Assembly: GCA_035504175.1 (NCBI GenBank) | Contig: DATJSJ010000026.1 | Location: 1 to 30,009, forward strand | Reading direction: 5' to 3' | DNA length: 30,009 nt | DNA from: DATJSJ01 sp035504175 | GTDB taxonomy: Bacteria; Pseudomonadota; Alphaproteobacteria; Acetobacterales; Acetobacteraceae | Shown here: in pieces, positions 9,849-17,439 of the stretch | Layout: every line of letters begins with the position of its first letter | Numbering within the stretch: position 1 is the first letter of the stretch | Made by a program: the position numbers and the translations under genes | The notes under the pieces: generated by a model | Seen by the model: the letters and a program-made list of their open reading frames with translations, nothing else | What the model was told of the DNA's origin: nothing | Database searches by the model: none

Positions 9849-9908
9849 CATCAATAAGCGGGGCATCAATAAGCGGGGCATCAATAAGCGGGGCATCAAT
9901 AAGCGGGG
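9849..9908. repeat. Four exact tandem copies of a 15-bp unit
   Basis: The unit catcaataagcgggg is repeated four times without a mismatch, 76 bases upstream of the A2M start. On the minus strand each copy contains TTATTGATG, so each carries an ATG, and all are in the A2M reading frame because the unit is 15 bases long (translated MPRLL repeats). It is distinctly less GC-rich than its surroundings. It probably lies in the promoter or 5' leader of the A2M-pbpC transcript. Confidence 0.95.
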
Positions 9909-10118
9909 CGAGACTCGAGGGGGCAGCGCGTCGGCGCGGTCGGGGTCAGTGCGACGCGGCAAGACCCGGGAATCGAGCAACGTCCGGCCGATCAAATGCC
10001 GTCGCGGAGGCTGCGGCGGCGCGATTGTCTCCGGCATGGTGCAGCGAGGATTCGCCCGCGCCGGGCCAAGGCGTTGCGCAGCGGCAACCGCTGGCGCGAC
10101 GCAGTGTTAGTGTCGCGA

Positions 10119-10124
10119 TACAAT
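10119..10124 (+). promoter_or_regulatory. Candidate -10 element (TACAAT) of the OmpA-like lipoprotein gene
   Basis: TACAAT matches five of six bases of the sigma-70 -10 consensus and would start transcription about 23 bases before the ATG at 10154. No good -35 is visible at 16-18 bases upstream, so the call rests on the -10 and position only. Confidence 0.3.
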
Positions 10125-10153
10125 TCCGGCGAGCCGTCCTGCGGGAGCAACAC

Positions 10154-10531
10154 ATGATCCGCGTCACCTTCGCCATCCTCCTCGTTCTGACCCTTGCCGG
10201 GTGCGCCCTGTTCGGTGGCGGGAGACCCGACTACGTCGTGTTTTTTCAGGAGCGTTCCGCGACGCTCGACCCGCCGGCGCACGACGTGGTCGCGCATGCC
10301 GCCCAGCGCGCGCAGCAGTCTCCGACCGCGGCGGTGCAGGTGATCGGCTATACCGACAGCGCCGGCAGTCCGCAGGCGGACATCGTCCTGTCGCAGCAGC
10401 GCGCACAGGCTGTGGCCGACGCTCTGGTGGCCGACGGCGTGGCATCGTCACGCCTGGTCCGTCTGGGCCAGGGACAGACCGGCGGGAATCCCGGCGTCAT
10501 GAGCCGCCGCGTCGAAATCCGGATCGAATGA
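10154..10531 (+). CDS. Small OmpA-like peptidoglycan-associated lipoprotein
   Basis: This 125-aa outer-envelope protein has a lipoprotein signal peptide with lipobox LAGC (lipid-modified Cys17). An OmpA C-like domain of minimal size fills the rest: the GYTDSAGS loop and SQQRAQAVADAL helix carry the Asp and Arg that bind diaminopimelate in peptidoglycan, followed by the closing strand SRRVEIRIE. It therefore probably tethers the outer membrane to the wall. A Shine-Dalgarno (GGGAG) sits 6 bases before the ATG. It is transcribed away from the A2M/PBP1C genes, and a perfect hairpin follows its stop codon, so it is probably monocistronic. It is shorter than Pal (about 150-170 aa), with little linker between lipid anchor and domain. 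Confidence 0.9.
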   Translation: MIRVTFAILLVLTLAGCALFGGGRPDYVVFFQERSATLDPPAHDVVAHAAQRAQQSPTAAVQVIGYTDSAGSPQADIVLSQQRAQAVADALVADGVASSRLVRLGQGQTGGNPGVMSRRVEIRIE

Positions 10532-10562
10532 CGCTGCTGCTCGCAAGCCGCGAGCAGCAGCG
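10532..10562 (+). terminator. Perfect 13-bp stem hairpin directly after the OmpA-like gene
   Basis: CGCTGCTGCTCGC pairs exactly with GCGAGCAGCAGCG across a 5-base loop (AAGCC). The stem begins at the first base after the TGA stop. No T-tract follows, so termination may be weak, or the hairpin may instead protect the mRNA 3' end. Confidence 0.55.
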
Positions 10563-10984
10563 TTCGCAAGGAGCGCGCGCGGCCGCGGATGGCGGGATAC
10601 CGCGTCCGGACATGACGCGCCCCCACCTCGGCCGCGTGATTGCGGAGCTCACATGATTGTTTGACGGCCCGTCGCATGCAGGCGCGGCCGACGGCCGGGC
10701 ATTCGCGCAGTTCTCGCGGGTGTCGACCGCAGCGCCGGTGACCTCGCGAAGGCGCGGGCCCCCAGCCGTGACGCAGGGGATCAATCTCCCCACGGTTGAT
10801 GGGCATACAATACCTCTCAATCCCTGGGCAAATCCTCGCCTGCTTCCGTGGCGCGCGGCCCGGCGCGGGCGCCACTCTGGGTTGGCGATCCAGCCCGCGC
10901 CGCCGTTCTTGCGTGGTGGTGAGGTTCGCGACATGACTTGATCGCAGTCGCGCACCGCACCGATGCGCGGGAAGGAATGCCCGT
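10563..10984. other. Intergenic region upstream of the efflux/redox operon
   Basis: About 420 bases with no convincing gene; the open frames here show no coding bias or recognisable product. It ends with the GGAAGGA Shine-Dalgarno of the EmrA-like gene. It contains a dyad (ATCAA-N11-TTGAT) beside a TACAAT element, described separately, and presumably holds the operon promoter. Confidence 0.5.
10780..10811 (+). promoter_or_regulatory. Candidate operator dyad and -10 for the efflux operon
   Basis: ATCAA (10780-10784) and TTGAT (10796-10800) form a perfect 5-bp inverted repeat separated by 11 bases, a geometry used by LysR- and TetR/MarR-like regulators. TACAAT lies at 10806-10811, only 5 bases further. 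No good -35 accompanies it. A regulator bound here would overlap polymerase. The leader to the ATG would be about 165 bases, which is long. Confidence 0.25.
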
Positions 10985-12109
10985 ATGAGCGGCAGTTCGG
11001 ATGTCGCGCGCCAGACGGAAGGCCCCGCCGTAACCCGGGCCGCCGGCCGGCGGCTGCTCGCGCTGCTGCCACGCCTGCTCGCGGTCGTGCTGGCGGGCGG
11101 GCTGGCCGCGGCGATCATGCTGAACTGGGACCGCTGGGTCGGCGCCGCCGGCGCGCAATGGACCGACGATGCGACGCTGGCCGCCGATCTGACGCCGCTC
11201 TCCGCCCAGGTTGCGGGGCGGATCAGCGCCGTCCGGGTCGGCGATTTCCAGCACGTGCATGCCGGCGACCTGCTGGTGGAGATCGACGACGCGCCGTTCC
11301 AGGCCCAGCTCGCCCAGGCCCAGGCTTCGGTCGCGGCGGCGAAGGCCGCGATCACGAACCTGCAGGCGCAGGAGCGGCTGCAGGCGGCGAACATCGCCGC
11401 GGCCGAGGCGCAGCTCGAAGGCAGCCGCGCCACCGCCTGGCGCAACCGGCTCGAGGCCGAGCGCCAGCGCAAGCTGCTGGCGAGCCGCGTCGCCGGCACC
11501 GAGCAGGCGGTGGAACAGGCCGACGCCGCGGCTTCCCTCGGCAATGCGCAGGTGCTGCAGGCCGGCGCGGCGCTGGAGGCGGCGCACCGGCAATTGCAGG
11601 TGCAGCAGAGCCAGGAGGCGCAGCTCGCCGCCAATCTCAAATCCGCCGAGGCGACGCGCGATCTGGCGCAGATCAATCTCGGCTACACCCGCATCCGCGC
11701 CCCCACGAACGGCCTCGTCGGTCAGCGTCGTGTCTATCCCGGGCAATATGTCGGAATTGGCACGCAGGTGATCGCGGTCGTGCCGCTGCCGCATCTCTAC
11801 GTGCTCGCCGACTACAAGGAGACGCAGCTCACGCATCTCCGGGTCGGCCAGCCGGCCGAAATCCGCATCGACACCTTCCCGGGCGTCGTGCTGCACGGCC
11901 ACGTGCAGTCCTGGTCGCCGGCCACCGGCTCGGAATTCGCGCTGCTGCCGCCGGATAACGCGACCGGCAACTTCACCAAGGTGGTGCAGCGCGTGCCGGT
12001 GAAGATCGCGCTCGACGACGACGGCGGGCTCGGCGACCGGCTGCGGCCGGGCATGTCGGTCGAGACCACGATCCACACCGATGCATCGGGCACACAGGCG
12101 GCACGGTGA
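10985..12109 (+). CDS. EmrA/HlyD-family membrane fusion protein of a multidrug efflux system
   Basis: This 374-aa periplasmic adaptor links an inner-membrane pump to the outer membrane. It has one N-terminal membrane segment (about residues 28-48), a biotinyl-lipoyl-like half motif (SAQVAGRISAVRVGDFQHVHAGDLL begins near residue 74), a long Ala/Gln/Glu-rich coiled-coil hairpin (about 105-235), then the second lipoyl half (YTRIRAPTNGLVGQ) and the beta-barrel region ending near MSVETTI. The order and length match EmrA/VceA-type adaptors. GGAAGGA stands 8-9 bases before ATG 10985. Its TGA overlaps the GTG start of the next gene (GTGA), implying coupled translation with the pump. No outer-membrane channel gene is in the window. 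Confidence 0.93.
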   Translation: MSGSSDVARQTEGPAVTRAAGRRLLALLPRLLAVVLAGGLAAAIMLNWDRWVGAAGAQWTDDATLAADLTPLSAQVAGRISAVRVGDFQHVHAGDLLVEIDDAPFQAQLAQAQASVAAAKAAITNLQAQERLQAANIAAAEAQLEGSRATAWRNRLEAERQRKLLASRVAGTEQAVEQADAAASLGNAQVLQAGAALEAAHRQLQVQQSQEAQLAANLKSAEATRDLAQINLGYTRIRAPTNGLVGQRRVYPGQYVGIGTQVIAVVPLPHLYVLADYKETQLTHLRVGQPAEIRIDTFPGVVLHGHVQSWSPATGSEFALLPPDNATGNFTKVVQRVPVKIALDDDGGLGDRLRPGMSVETTIHTDASGTQAAR

Positions 12110-13686
12110 GCAGCCTCGTCGCCCGGCTGGCGCCGCTCGCGCACCACGAAGCCCCGCCGGCGCCGCCCTGCCGGCGCCCGATCATCGGCATTGCCGCGGT
12201 GCTGTTCGGCGCGGTGATCTCGACGCTCTACACGCGCATCACCAGTTTCGGCCTCGCCGATCTGCGCGGCGCGGTGCATGCCGGGTTCGACGAAGGTGCC
12301 TGGATCACCACCGCATCGACGGTCGGGCAGATGTGCATCGGCCCGGTCGCGGCCTGGATCGGCCTGGTGTTCGGACCGCGCCGCGTGCTGATGGTCTCCG
12401 CCGCGGTGTTCGGCGTGACCTCGGCGTTGATCCCCTTCGCGCCCGACCTGCCGAGCCTGCTGGTCGGCCAGGCGGTGGCGGGGCTGGCGTCGGGCACCTT
12501 CATCCCGCTCACTATCGGCTTCGTGCTGCAGAGCCTGAAGCCGGCGCTCTGGCCGTACGGGATTGCCGCGTACGGGCTGAACCTGGAGCTGTCGCTGAAC
12601 ATCCCCGCCTCGCTGGAGGGCTGGTATCTCGACCATCTCTCCTGGCACTGGATTTTCTGGCAGGGCGCGCTGCTGGCGATCCCGATGCTCGCCTGCATCC
12701 GCTTCGGCATGCCGCGGCCGCCGGTCAATCGCGAGGCGCTGCACGACGCCGATTTCTGGGGGATGTTCTTCGCCGCGTCCGGCTTCTCGATGCTCTACGC
12801 GGCACTCGATCAGGGCAACCGGCTGGACTGGCTGAACTCGGGGCTGATCTGCGGTCTGCTGGTCGGAAGCGTCGTGCTGATCGCCGCCTTCGTGGTGCAG
12901 ACCTGGGTCGCCGAGCACCCGTGGATCAATCCGCGCTTCCTGCTGCGACCGAACATCGGGATCATCATCGTGATCCTGGTGCTGTACCGGTTCATCATCC
13001 TCTCGACCAGCTATCTGATCCCGCAATACCTGACGACGCTGCAGAACTTCCGGTCGCTGCAGGTGGGCAAGGTGCTGCTGTGGATCGCGGTGCCGCAGCT
13101 CGTGCTGGCGCCGGTGATCGCAGCCACCCTGCGCTGGCTCGATCCGCGGGTGATGCTGGCGATCGGGATAGCGGCGGTCGGCATTGCCTGCGCCATGGCG
13201 TCGCTGGTGACGTCGGTGTGGGCGACCGATGATTTCCTGCCGTCGCAGGTGCTCCAGGCGTTTGGCCAGTCGGCGGCGCTGATCGCGCTCGTTCTGTTCG
13301 CCGTGCGGCATCTCAAGCCGGCGGATGCGATCACCTTCGGCGTGCTGCTGCAGACGGCGCGGCTGCTTGGCGGCGAGGCCGGCAGCGCCTTCATGCAGAC
13401 CTTCGTCCGGATGCGCGAGCAGGTCGCCTCCAACCTGATCGGGTTGCACGTGGAATCGGGCGGCGCGATCACCGGCGAGCGCCTGTCCGCCTACGCGGCG
13501 GCGGTGGCCGCGCGCTCGGATGGTCTGCCGGACGCCTCCGGGCGGGCGGCGCAACTGCTCGGCCAGGCGGTACGGGCACAGGCGAACGTTCTCTCCTACG
13601 AGCAGGGATTTGCCGCGGTCGCGGCGGCGGGCATCGTCATGCTGCTGCTGACCGCGTTGCTGCGGCCCGCGCCGGTCAATGCCTGA
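12106..13686 (+). CDS. DHA2-family (EmrB-like) MFS drug:H+ antiporter
   Basis: This 526-aa inner-membrane transporter is of the 14-helix DHA2 type. Hydrophobic segments are evenly spaced from about residue 25 (IIGIAAVLFGAVISTLY) to the last at about 505-520 (AAAGIVMLLLTALL). Motif A-like sequence GLVFGPRRVLMVSAAVFGVTS and motif C-like GQAVAGLASGTFIPLTIG are visible. The start is GTG 12106, which overlaps the stop of the EmrA-like gene, as expected for a two-component efflux pair. The WYLDHLSWHWIFW segment corresponds to the W-rich loop typical of EmrB. Likely substrates are hydrophobic toxic compounds, but specificity cannot be read from the sequence. The next gene follows after 33 bases. Confidence 0.93.
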   Translation: MSSLVARLAPLAHHEAPPAPPCRRPIIGIAAVLFGAVISTLYTRITSFGLADLRGAVHAGFDEGAWITTASTVGQMCIGPVAAWIGLVFGPRRVLMVSAAVFGVTSALIPFAPDLPSLLVGQAVAGLASGTFIPLTIGFVLQSLKPALWPYGIAAYGLNLELSLNIPASLEGWYLDHLSWHWIFWQGALLAIPMLACIRFGMPRPPVNREALHDADFWGMFFAASGFSMLYAALDQGNRLDWLNSGLICGLLVGSVVLIAAFVVQTWVAEHPWINPRFLLRPNIGIIIVILVLYRFIILSTSYLIPQYLTTLQNFRSLQVGKVLLWIAVPQLVLAPVIAATLRWLDPRVMLAIGIAAVGIACAMASLVTSVWATDDFLPSQVLQAFGQSAALIALVLFAVRHLKPADAITFGVLLQTARLLGGEAGSAFMQTFVRMREQVASNLIGLHVESGGAITGERLSAYAAAVAARSDGLPDASGRAAQLLGQAVRAQANVLSYEQGFAAVAAAGIVMLLLTALLRPAPVNA

Positions 13687-13719
13687 CGCAGCCCCCGCCG
13701 GACACACCGGAGAAACGCG

Positions 13720-15417
13720 ATGAGCGTTGCCAAATCCCGTTGGGGGCAGCTCTTTCCCGAGCTCACCACGGCGCAGCTCGACACGGCACGACGCTTCGCC
13801 AGCGGCGAGGCGCAGCGTTTCGCGCCTGACGAGACGATCTTCGAGGTCGGCACGCGGCACGCCCCGGCCTGGCTGGTGCTGGACGGCGCGATCGAGGTCC
13901 GCCGCCGCGACGGACTTGGGCACGAGGCGCCGATCGTGACCATCCGCCCCGGCCAGTTCACCGGCGAGCTCAGCCAGCTTGGCGGCCGCAGCTCGCTCGC
14001 CGCCGGTCGCGCCGGCCCGCATGGCTGCACCGCCCTGCCCTTCGATGCCACGCATCTGCGTGCGCTGGTGATTGCCTCCGCCGAGCTCGGCGAACTGATC
14101 ATGCGCGCGCTGATCCTGCGCCGTGTCGCGCTGATCGAGATGCCCGGCGTCGGCTCCGTGCTGGTCGGCGACCCGGCCGCGGCCGATCTCGTGCGGCTGC
14201 AGGGCTTCCTCGCCCGCAACGGCTATCCCTGCACGGTGCTCGACGCCGCCAGTGACGAGGAAGGGCTGGCCCTCGTCCGGCGGCTCGGCGTGCGTCCCGA
14301 GGAACTGCCGCTGATGGTGTGCCCGAACGGCACCGTGCTGAAGCGGCCGAGCGAGGCGCAGGCGGCCATGTGCCTCGGCATCACGCCCGAGCTCGATCCC
14401 GCGACGCTGTACGATGTGGCCGTGGTCGGCGCCGGGCCGGCGGGCCTGGCGACCGCGGTCTACGCCGCCTCCGAAGGATTGTCGGTGATCGTGTTCGACC
14501 AGCGCGCGATCGGCGGACAGGCCGGCGCCTCGGCGCGGATCGAGAACTATCTCGGTTTTCCGACCGGCATCTCGGGCCAGGCGCTGGCCGGCCGCGCCGT
14601 CAGCCAGGCGCAGAAATTCGGCGCCGAGCTGGCGATTCCGCTCGAGGTCTGCCGGCTCGACTGCGATGGCGGCGACGCGGCGCCGCTGCGGCTCGTTCTC
14701 AGCGACGGCAGTGCGATCCGGGCCCGCACCGTGGTGATCGCCTCCGGCGCGCGCTACCGCCAGCCGGCGATCGCCGATATCGCGAGCTTCGAGGGCGCCG
14801 GCATCTCCTACTGGGCCTCGCCGATCGAGGCACGGCTCTGCGCCGGCGAGGAGATCGCGCTGGTCGGCGGCGGCAACTCGGCGGGACAGGCCGTTGCCTA
14901 TCTGGCGCCGCAGGTGCGGCGGCTGCACCTCGTGGTGCGCGGTGCCGGCCTGGAGGCCTCGATGTCGCGCTATCTGATCGACCGCATCGCGGCCCTGCCG
15001 AATGTCGAGCTGCATGTCGGAACCGAGATCGTGGCGCTGGAGGGAAGTCGCGCCAAGGGACTGACCGGCGCGGTTTTCCGCACGCGGGCGACCGGCGCGG
15101 TGAAGCGATGTGCGATGCGCCACCTGTTCCTGTTCATCGGCGCGGACCCGAACGCGGAGTGGCTCGCCGGCTGCGTGCGGACGGATGACAAGGGCTTCGT
15201 CGTGACCGGCGGGGGGTTTTCGGTCGCGACCACGCGGCCGGCGCTGCCACTCGAGACCAGCCGGCCGCGCATCTTTGCGGTGGGCGATGTCAGGGCAGGT
15301 TCCACCAAGCGCGTCGCCGCGGCGGTCGGTGAGGGCGCGGCGGTGGTCGCGCAAATCCACCAGGTGCTGGGGCAGGACGTGCGGGCGCAGGGCGCCGTCG
15401 AACGGATGCTGGCCTGA
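13720..15417 (+). CDS. Cyclic-nucleotide-binding-domain / thioredoxin-reductase-like FAD oxidoreductase
   Basis: A three-part protein of 565 aa. Residues ~1-135 resemble a cyclic-nucleotide-binding fold (FAPDETIFEVG, then IRPGQFTGELSQLGG). Residues ~145-215 resemble a small thioredoxin/glutaredoxin-like domain (LQGFLARNGYPCTVLDA, LPLMVCPNGTVLKRPS). From residue ~230 there is a thioredoxin-reductase-type domain with FAD motif GAGPAG (from G237), NADPH motif GGGNSA (from G383) and a C-terminal FAD contact (IFAVGDVRAGSTKRVAAAVGEG). The redox-active CxxC of true thioredoxin reductase is absent: the corresponding stretch reads WASPIE (from W365). This is known for this fusion family, so it is not a classical thioredoxin reductase. 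GGAG lies 8-9 bases before ATG 13720. It follows the efflux pump by 33 bases, probably in the same operon. Electron acceptor unknown. Confidence 0.88.
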   Translation: MSVAKSRWGQLFPELTTAQLDTARRFASGEAQRFAPDETIFEVGTRHAPAWLVLDGAIEVRRRDGLGHEAPIVTIRPGQFTGELSQLGGRSSLAAGRAGPHGCTALPFDATHLRALVIASAELGELIMRALILRRVALIEMPGVGSVLVGDPAAADLVRLQGFLARNGYPCTVLDAASDEEGLALVRRLGVRPEELPLMVCPNGTVLKRPSEAQAAMCLGITPELDPATLYDVAVVGAGPAGLATAVYAASEGLSVIVFDQRAIGGQAGASARIENYLGFPTGISGQALAGRAVSQAQKFGAELAIPLEVCRLDCDGGDAAPLRLVLSDGSAIRARTVVIASGARYRQPAIADIASFEGAGISYWASPIEARLCAGEEIALVGGGNSAGQAVAYLAPQVRRLHLVVRGAGLEASMSRYLIDRIAALPNVELHVGTEIVALEGSRAKGLTGAVFRTRATGAVKRCAMRHLFLFIGADPNAEWLAGCVRTDDKGFVVTGGGFSVATTRPALPLETSRPRIFAVGDVRAGSTKRVAAAVGEGAAVVAQIHQVLGQDVRAQGAVERMLA

Positions 15418-15461
15418 GGGCGGCGGCAGCCCAACTTTGGCGTCGCGCCGATGACGTGCCG

Positions 15462-16670
15462 ATGGACAACCGACGCATCCTGATCTGCGGCGCGGGCATC
15501 GCCGGCCCGACTTTGGCCTACTGGCTGCGAGCGGCGGGTTTCACCCCGACGATCGTTGAGCAGTCCCCGACCCTGCGCAGCGGTGGCTACGTCATCGACT
15601 TCTGGGGCCTCGGCTACGACATCGCCGGGAAAATGGGCCTGCTCCCCGAGATCAGCCGCATCGGCTATCACATGCGCGAGATGCGCGTCGTGAACGGCCG
15701 GAACGAACGCGTCGCCGGGTTCGGCGCGGCCATCTTCGACGAACTGACCGGCGGGCGGTTCGTGACGCTGGCGCGGAGCGATCTCTCGCGCCTGATCTTC
15801 GAGCGGATCACGGACCACGCCGACATTCTGTTCGGCGAGCAGATCGTCGGAATTGCGCCGCAGGATGACGGCGTCGAGGTGACATTCGAACGCCGCGACA
15901 CCCGCCGCTTTGATCTCGTCATCGGCGCCGATGGCCTGCATTCGAAGGTTCGTGAACTCGTTTTCGGGACGCAGGACCGTTTCGAGACCGCCCTCGGCTA
16001 CGCGGCTGCGGCATTCGAGGTCGACGGCTATCAGCCACGGGACGAATCGGTGTACGTGCTTTACAATCGACCGGGCCGCATGGTGGCGCGCTTTGCGTTG
16101 CATGATGCGCGAACGCTGTTTCTGTTCGTCTTCGCGATCGGCCCCGACGATCAGCCGGCGCCGCGGGTGCCGGAGGCGCAAAAAGCGCAATTGCGCCGGA
16201 TCTATGCCGATGCCCGATGGGAATGTCCGCGCATTCTCGATGAACTGGATCGCGCGCCGACACTGTATTTCGATCGGGTCAGCCAGATCCGGATGGACAC
16301 CTGGTCGCGTGGCCGCATCGCGCTGGTCGGCGATGCCGCGTTCTGCCCGTCGCTGATGGCCGGGCAAGGGTCGGCGCTGGCGATGACCGCCGCCTATGTG
16401 CTGGCCGGCGAGCTTGCGCAGGCGGATGGCCGCCACGACGAGGCGTTCCGCGCGTATGAGGCGCGCCTGCGCCCCTTCATCGCGGCAAAGCAGGCAAGTG
16501 CCGCGCATTTCGCCGGGTTGTTCGCCCCGAAAACACGGGCGGGCCTGTTCCTGCGCAACCAGATGCTACGGGCGTTCGGCATACCGGGCCTCGCGCGTCT
16601 GGTCATTGGTCGAGACCTCGTCGATTCGCTCAGGCTGCCCGCGTATCACTTCGCCGGCGCTGCTTCGTGA
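15462..16670 (+). CDS. FAD-dependent monooxygenase (TetX/UbiH/PHBH type)
   Basis: A class A flavoprotein monooxygenase of about 402 aa, which would hydroxylate an aromatic or polycyclic substrate with NAD(P)H and O2. It shows the N-terminal dinucleotide fold (ILICGAGIAGPTLAYWL), the DG motif (VIGADGLHSKVREL) and the GD motif (RIALVGDAAFCPSLMAGQGSALAM) that binds the FAD ribityl chain. There is no membrane anchor. ATG 15462 is preferred; GTG 15456 is in frame two codons earlier, and neither has a good Shine-Dalgarno, which suggests coupling to the upstream gene 44 bases away. Family members include TetX and 2-polyprenylphenol hydroxylases, but the active-site wall is not conserved enough to name a substrate. 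Position after an efflux pump suggests detoxification (inference). Confidence 0.85.
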   Translation: MDNRRILICGAGIAGPTLAYWLRAAGFTPTIVEQSPTLRSGGYVIDFWGLGYDIAGKMGLLPEISRIGYHMREMRVVNGRNERVAGFGAAIFDELTGGRFVTLARSDLSRLIFERITDHADILFGEQIVGIAPQDDGVEVTFERRDTRRFDLVIGADGLHSKVRELVFGTQDRFETALGYAAAAFEVDGYQPRDESVYVLYNRPGRMVARFALHDARTLFLFVFAIGPDDQPAPRVPEAQKAQLRRIYADARWECPRILDELDRAPTLYFDRVSQIRMDTWSRGRIALVGDAAFCPSLMAGQGSALAMTAAYVLAGELAQADGRHDEAFRAYEARLRPFIAAKQASAAHFAGLFAPKTRAGLFLRNQMLRAFGIPGLARLVIGRDLVDSLRLPAYHFAGAAS

Positions 16671-16791
16671 AGCAAACGTTCTTGCCGGTGACGCAATCGA
16701 TCAGCCTCGCCGAAGCCTGACGCTGAATTCGCGGCTGAGGAGCGGAGCACGTGGCGGCGGAAGGCACGGCGATACCGGCCAACGGGCCTGC

Positions 16792-17145
16792 TTACGCGCC
16801 AAAACGTTCCCAGGCGGTCTGCCGGGAGACCCCAAGCCGCTCGCCGATCCTGGCCCAGCTGACGTCGCGTGCTCTGAGCGCATCGACGATTTCACCGAGA
16901 TGGCGGCGGTGCTCCTCGACACTGGCGTTCAACGGGCCGAGCACCTCCAGCAGCCTTTCGATCGGCCAGTTCGCTGCCTGGAAGTCCCGCGGCAGCGCGG
17001 TCTCGCCGCTCATGAACAGGCGACATGCCTCGACGCATCCGTCGCAGATGTGGATGCCACCTGGCCCGGCGGCGAGCTTGGCCACGTCGCGCTCTGACCT
17101 GCCGCAGAACGAGCAGAACAGCCGTTTCCTCACCGACACTCGCAT
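16792..17145 (-). CDS. Small regulator: ClpX-type C4 zinc finger plus helix-turn-helix
   Basis: A 117-aa protein. Residues 9-41 closely follow the zinc-binding domain of ClpX: CSFC (Cys11, Cys14), the linker ending AAGPGGIHI, then CDGC (Cys34, Cys37). In place of the AAA+ ATPase, residues ~55-85 form a helical linker and the C-terminus (WARIGERLGVSRQTAWERF) is a helix-turn-helix. It is therefore probably a DNA-binding regulator whose zinc finger mediates dimerisation or partner binding, as it does in ClpX (inference). The start is ATG 17145, since an upstream extension to 17304 would cross the promoter and palindromes at 17175-17201. The Shine-Dalgarno is weak. It converges on the monooxygenase gene, leaving 121 bases between stops. 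Confidence 0.8.
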   Translation of the reverse strand: MRVSVRKRLFCSFCGRSERDVAKLAAGPGGIHICDGCVEACRLFMSGETALPRDFQAANWPIERLLEVLGPLNASVEEHRRHLGEIVDALRARDVSWARIGERLGVSRQTAWERFGA

Positions 17146-17172
17146 GACGGTTCCAGTCGCATGCTCACGCAG

Positions 17173-17201
17173 ACTGTCAGGGAGAACCTGACACGTGTCA
17201 A
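17173..17201 (-). promoter_or_regulatory. Promoter with overlapping palindromic operators for the zinc-finger/HTH gene
   Basis: On the minus strand a consensus -35, TTGACA (17201-17196), is followed after 17 bases by GACAGT (17178-17173), a weak -10 that keeps the key A and T. The -35 is part of a perfect 12-bp palindrome, TGACACGTGTCA (17189-17200). A second inverted repeat, TGTCAGG-N5-CCTGACA (17175-17193), overlaps it and the spacer. Thus three TGTCA half-sites cover the promoter 30-56 bases before the ATG. This is the arrangement expected for repression, plausibly by the gene's own HTH product (inference). Confidence 0.5.
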
Positions 17202-17439
17202 GTGGCAGCGCGGCACGACGGAACCGGGGATCTGTCGAGCCGCCGACGCCACGATCGCCGGTGGCGTGATCCCCAACGGCGTCGGCCGGACCTGCGAACG
17301 GCAAATCTGGCCCGCACTTCCGCGCGCAAGCGGCTGCATCCCGACGTCGCGAACATCATGCACCAGACCGCTTGCGGACAGCCCGTCGAAGGTCGTGCCG
17401 CAACGCCGCGACCCGCGCATCGCTGAACCGGGCGACTGA

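Larger units (their letters stand above)
9774..10153. other. Divergent intergenic region between A2M and OmpA-lipoprotein genes
   Basis: About 380 bases separate two divergently transcribed cell-envelope genes, so both promoters should lie here. The stretch holds a four-copy 15-bp tandem repeat (9849-9908), a candidate -10 for the plus-strand gene (10119-10124), and the Shine-Dalgarno of each gene at its ends. The minus-strand frame of A2M remains open through most of it, but I regard that as chance in high-GC DNA. Confidence 0.5.

Noticed and set aside
9774..10037. 88-residue N-terminal extension of the A2M protein through the tandem repeats
   Set aside because: It would place a clear signal peptide about 90 residues inside the protein; a good Shine-Dalgarno precedes ATG 9773.
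10657..10941. 94-codon plus-strand frame in the region before the EmrA-like gene
   Set aside because: No Shine-Dalgarno, no codon bias, no recognisable product, and it overlaps likely regulatory sequence.
11812..15360. 1182-codon minus-strand frame crossing three plus-strand genes
   Set aside because: It spans the junctions of well-identified genes and has the Arg/His/Gln-rich composition of an antisense shadow.
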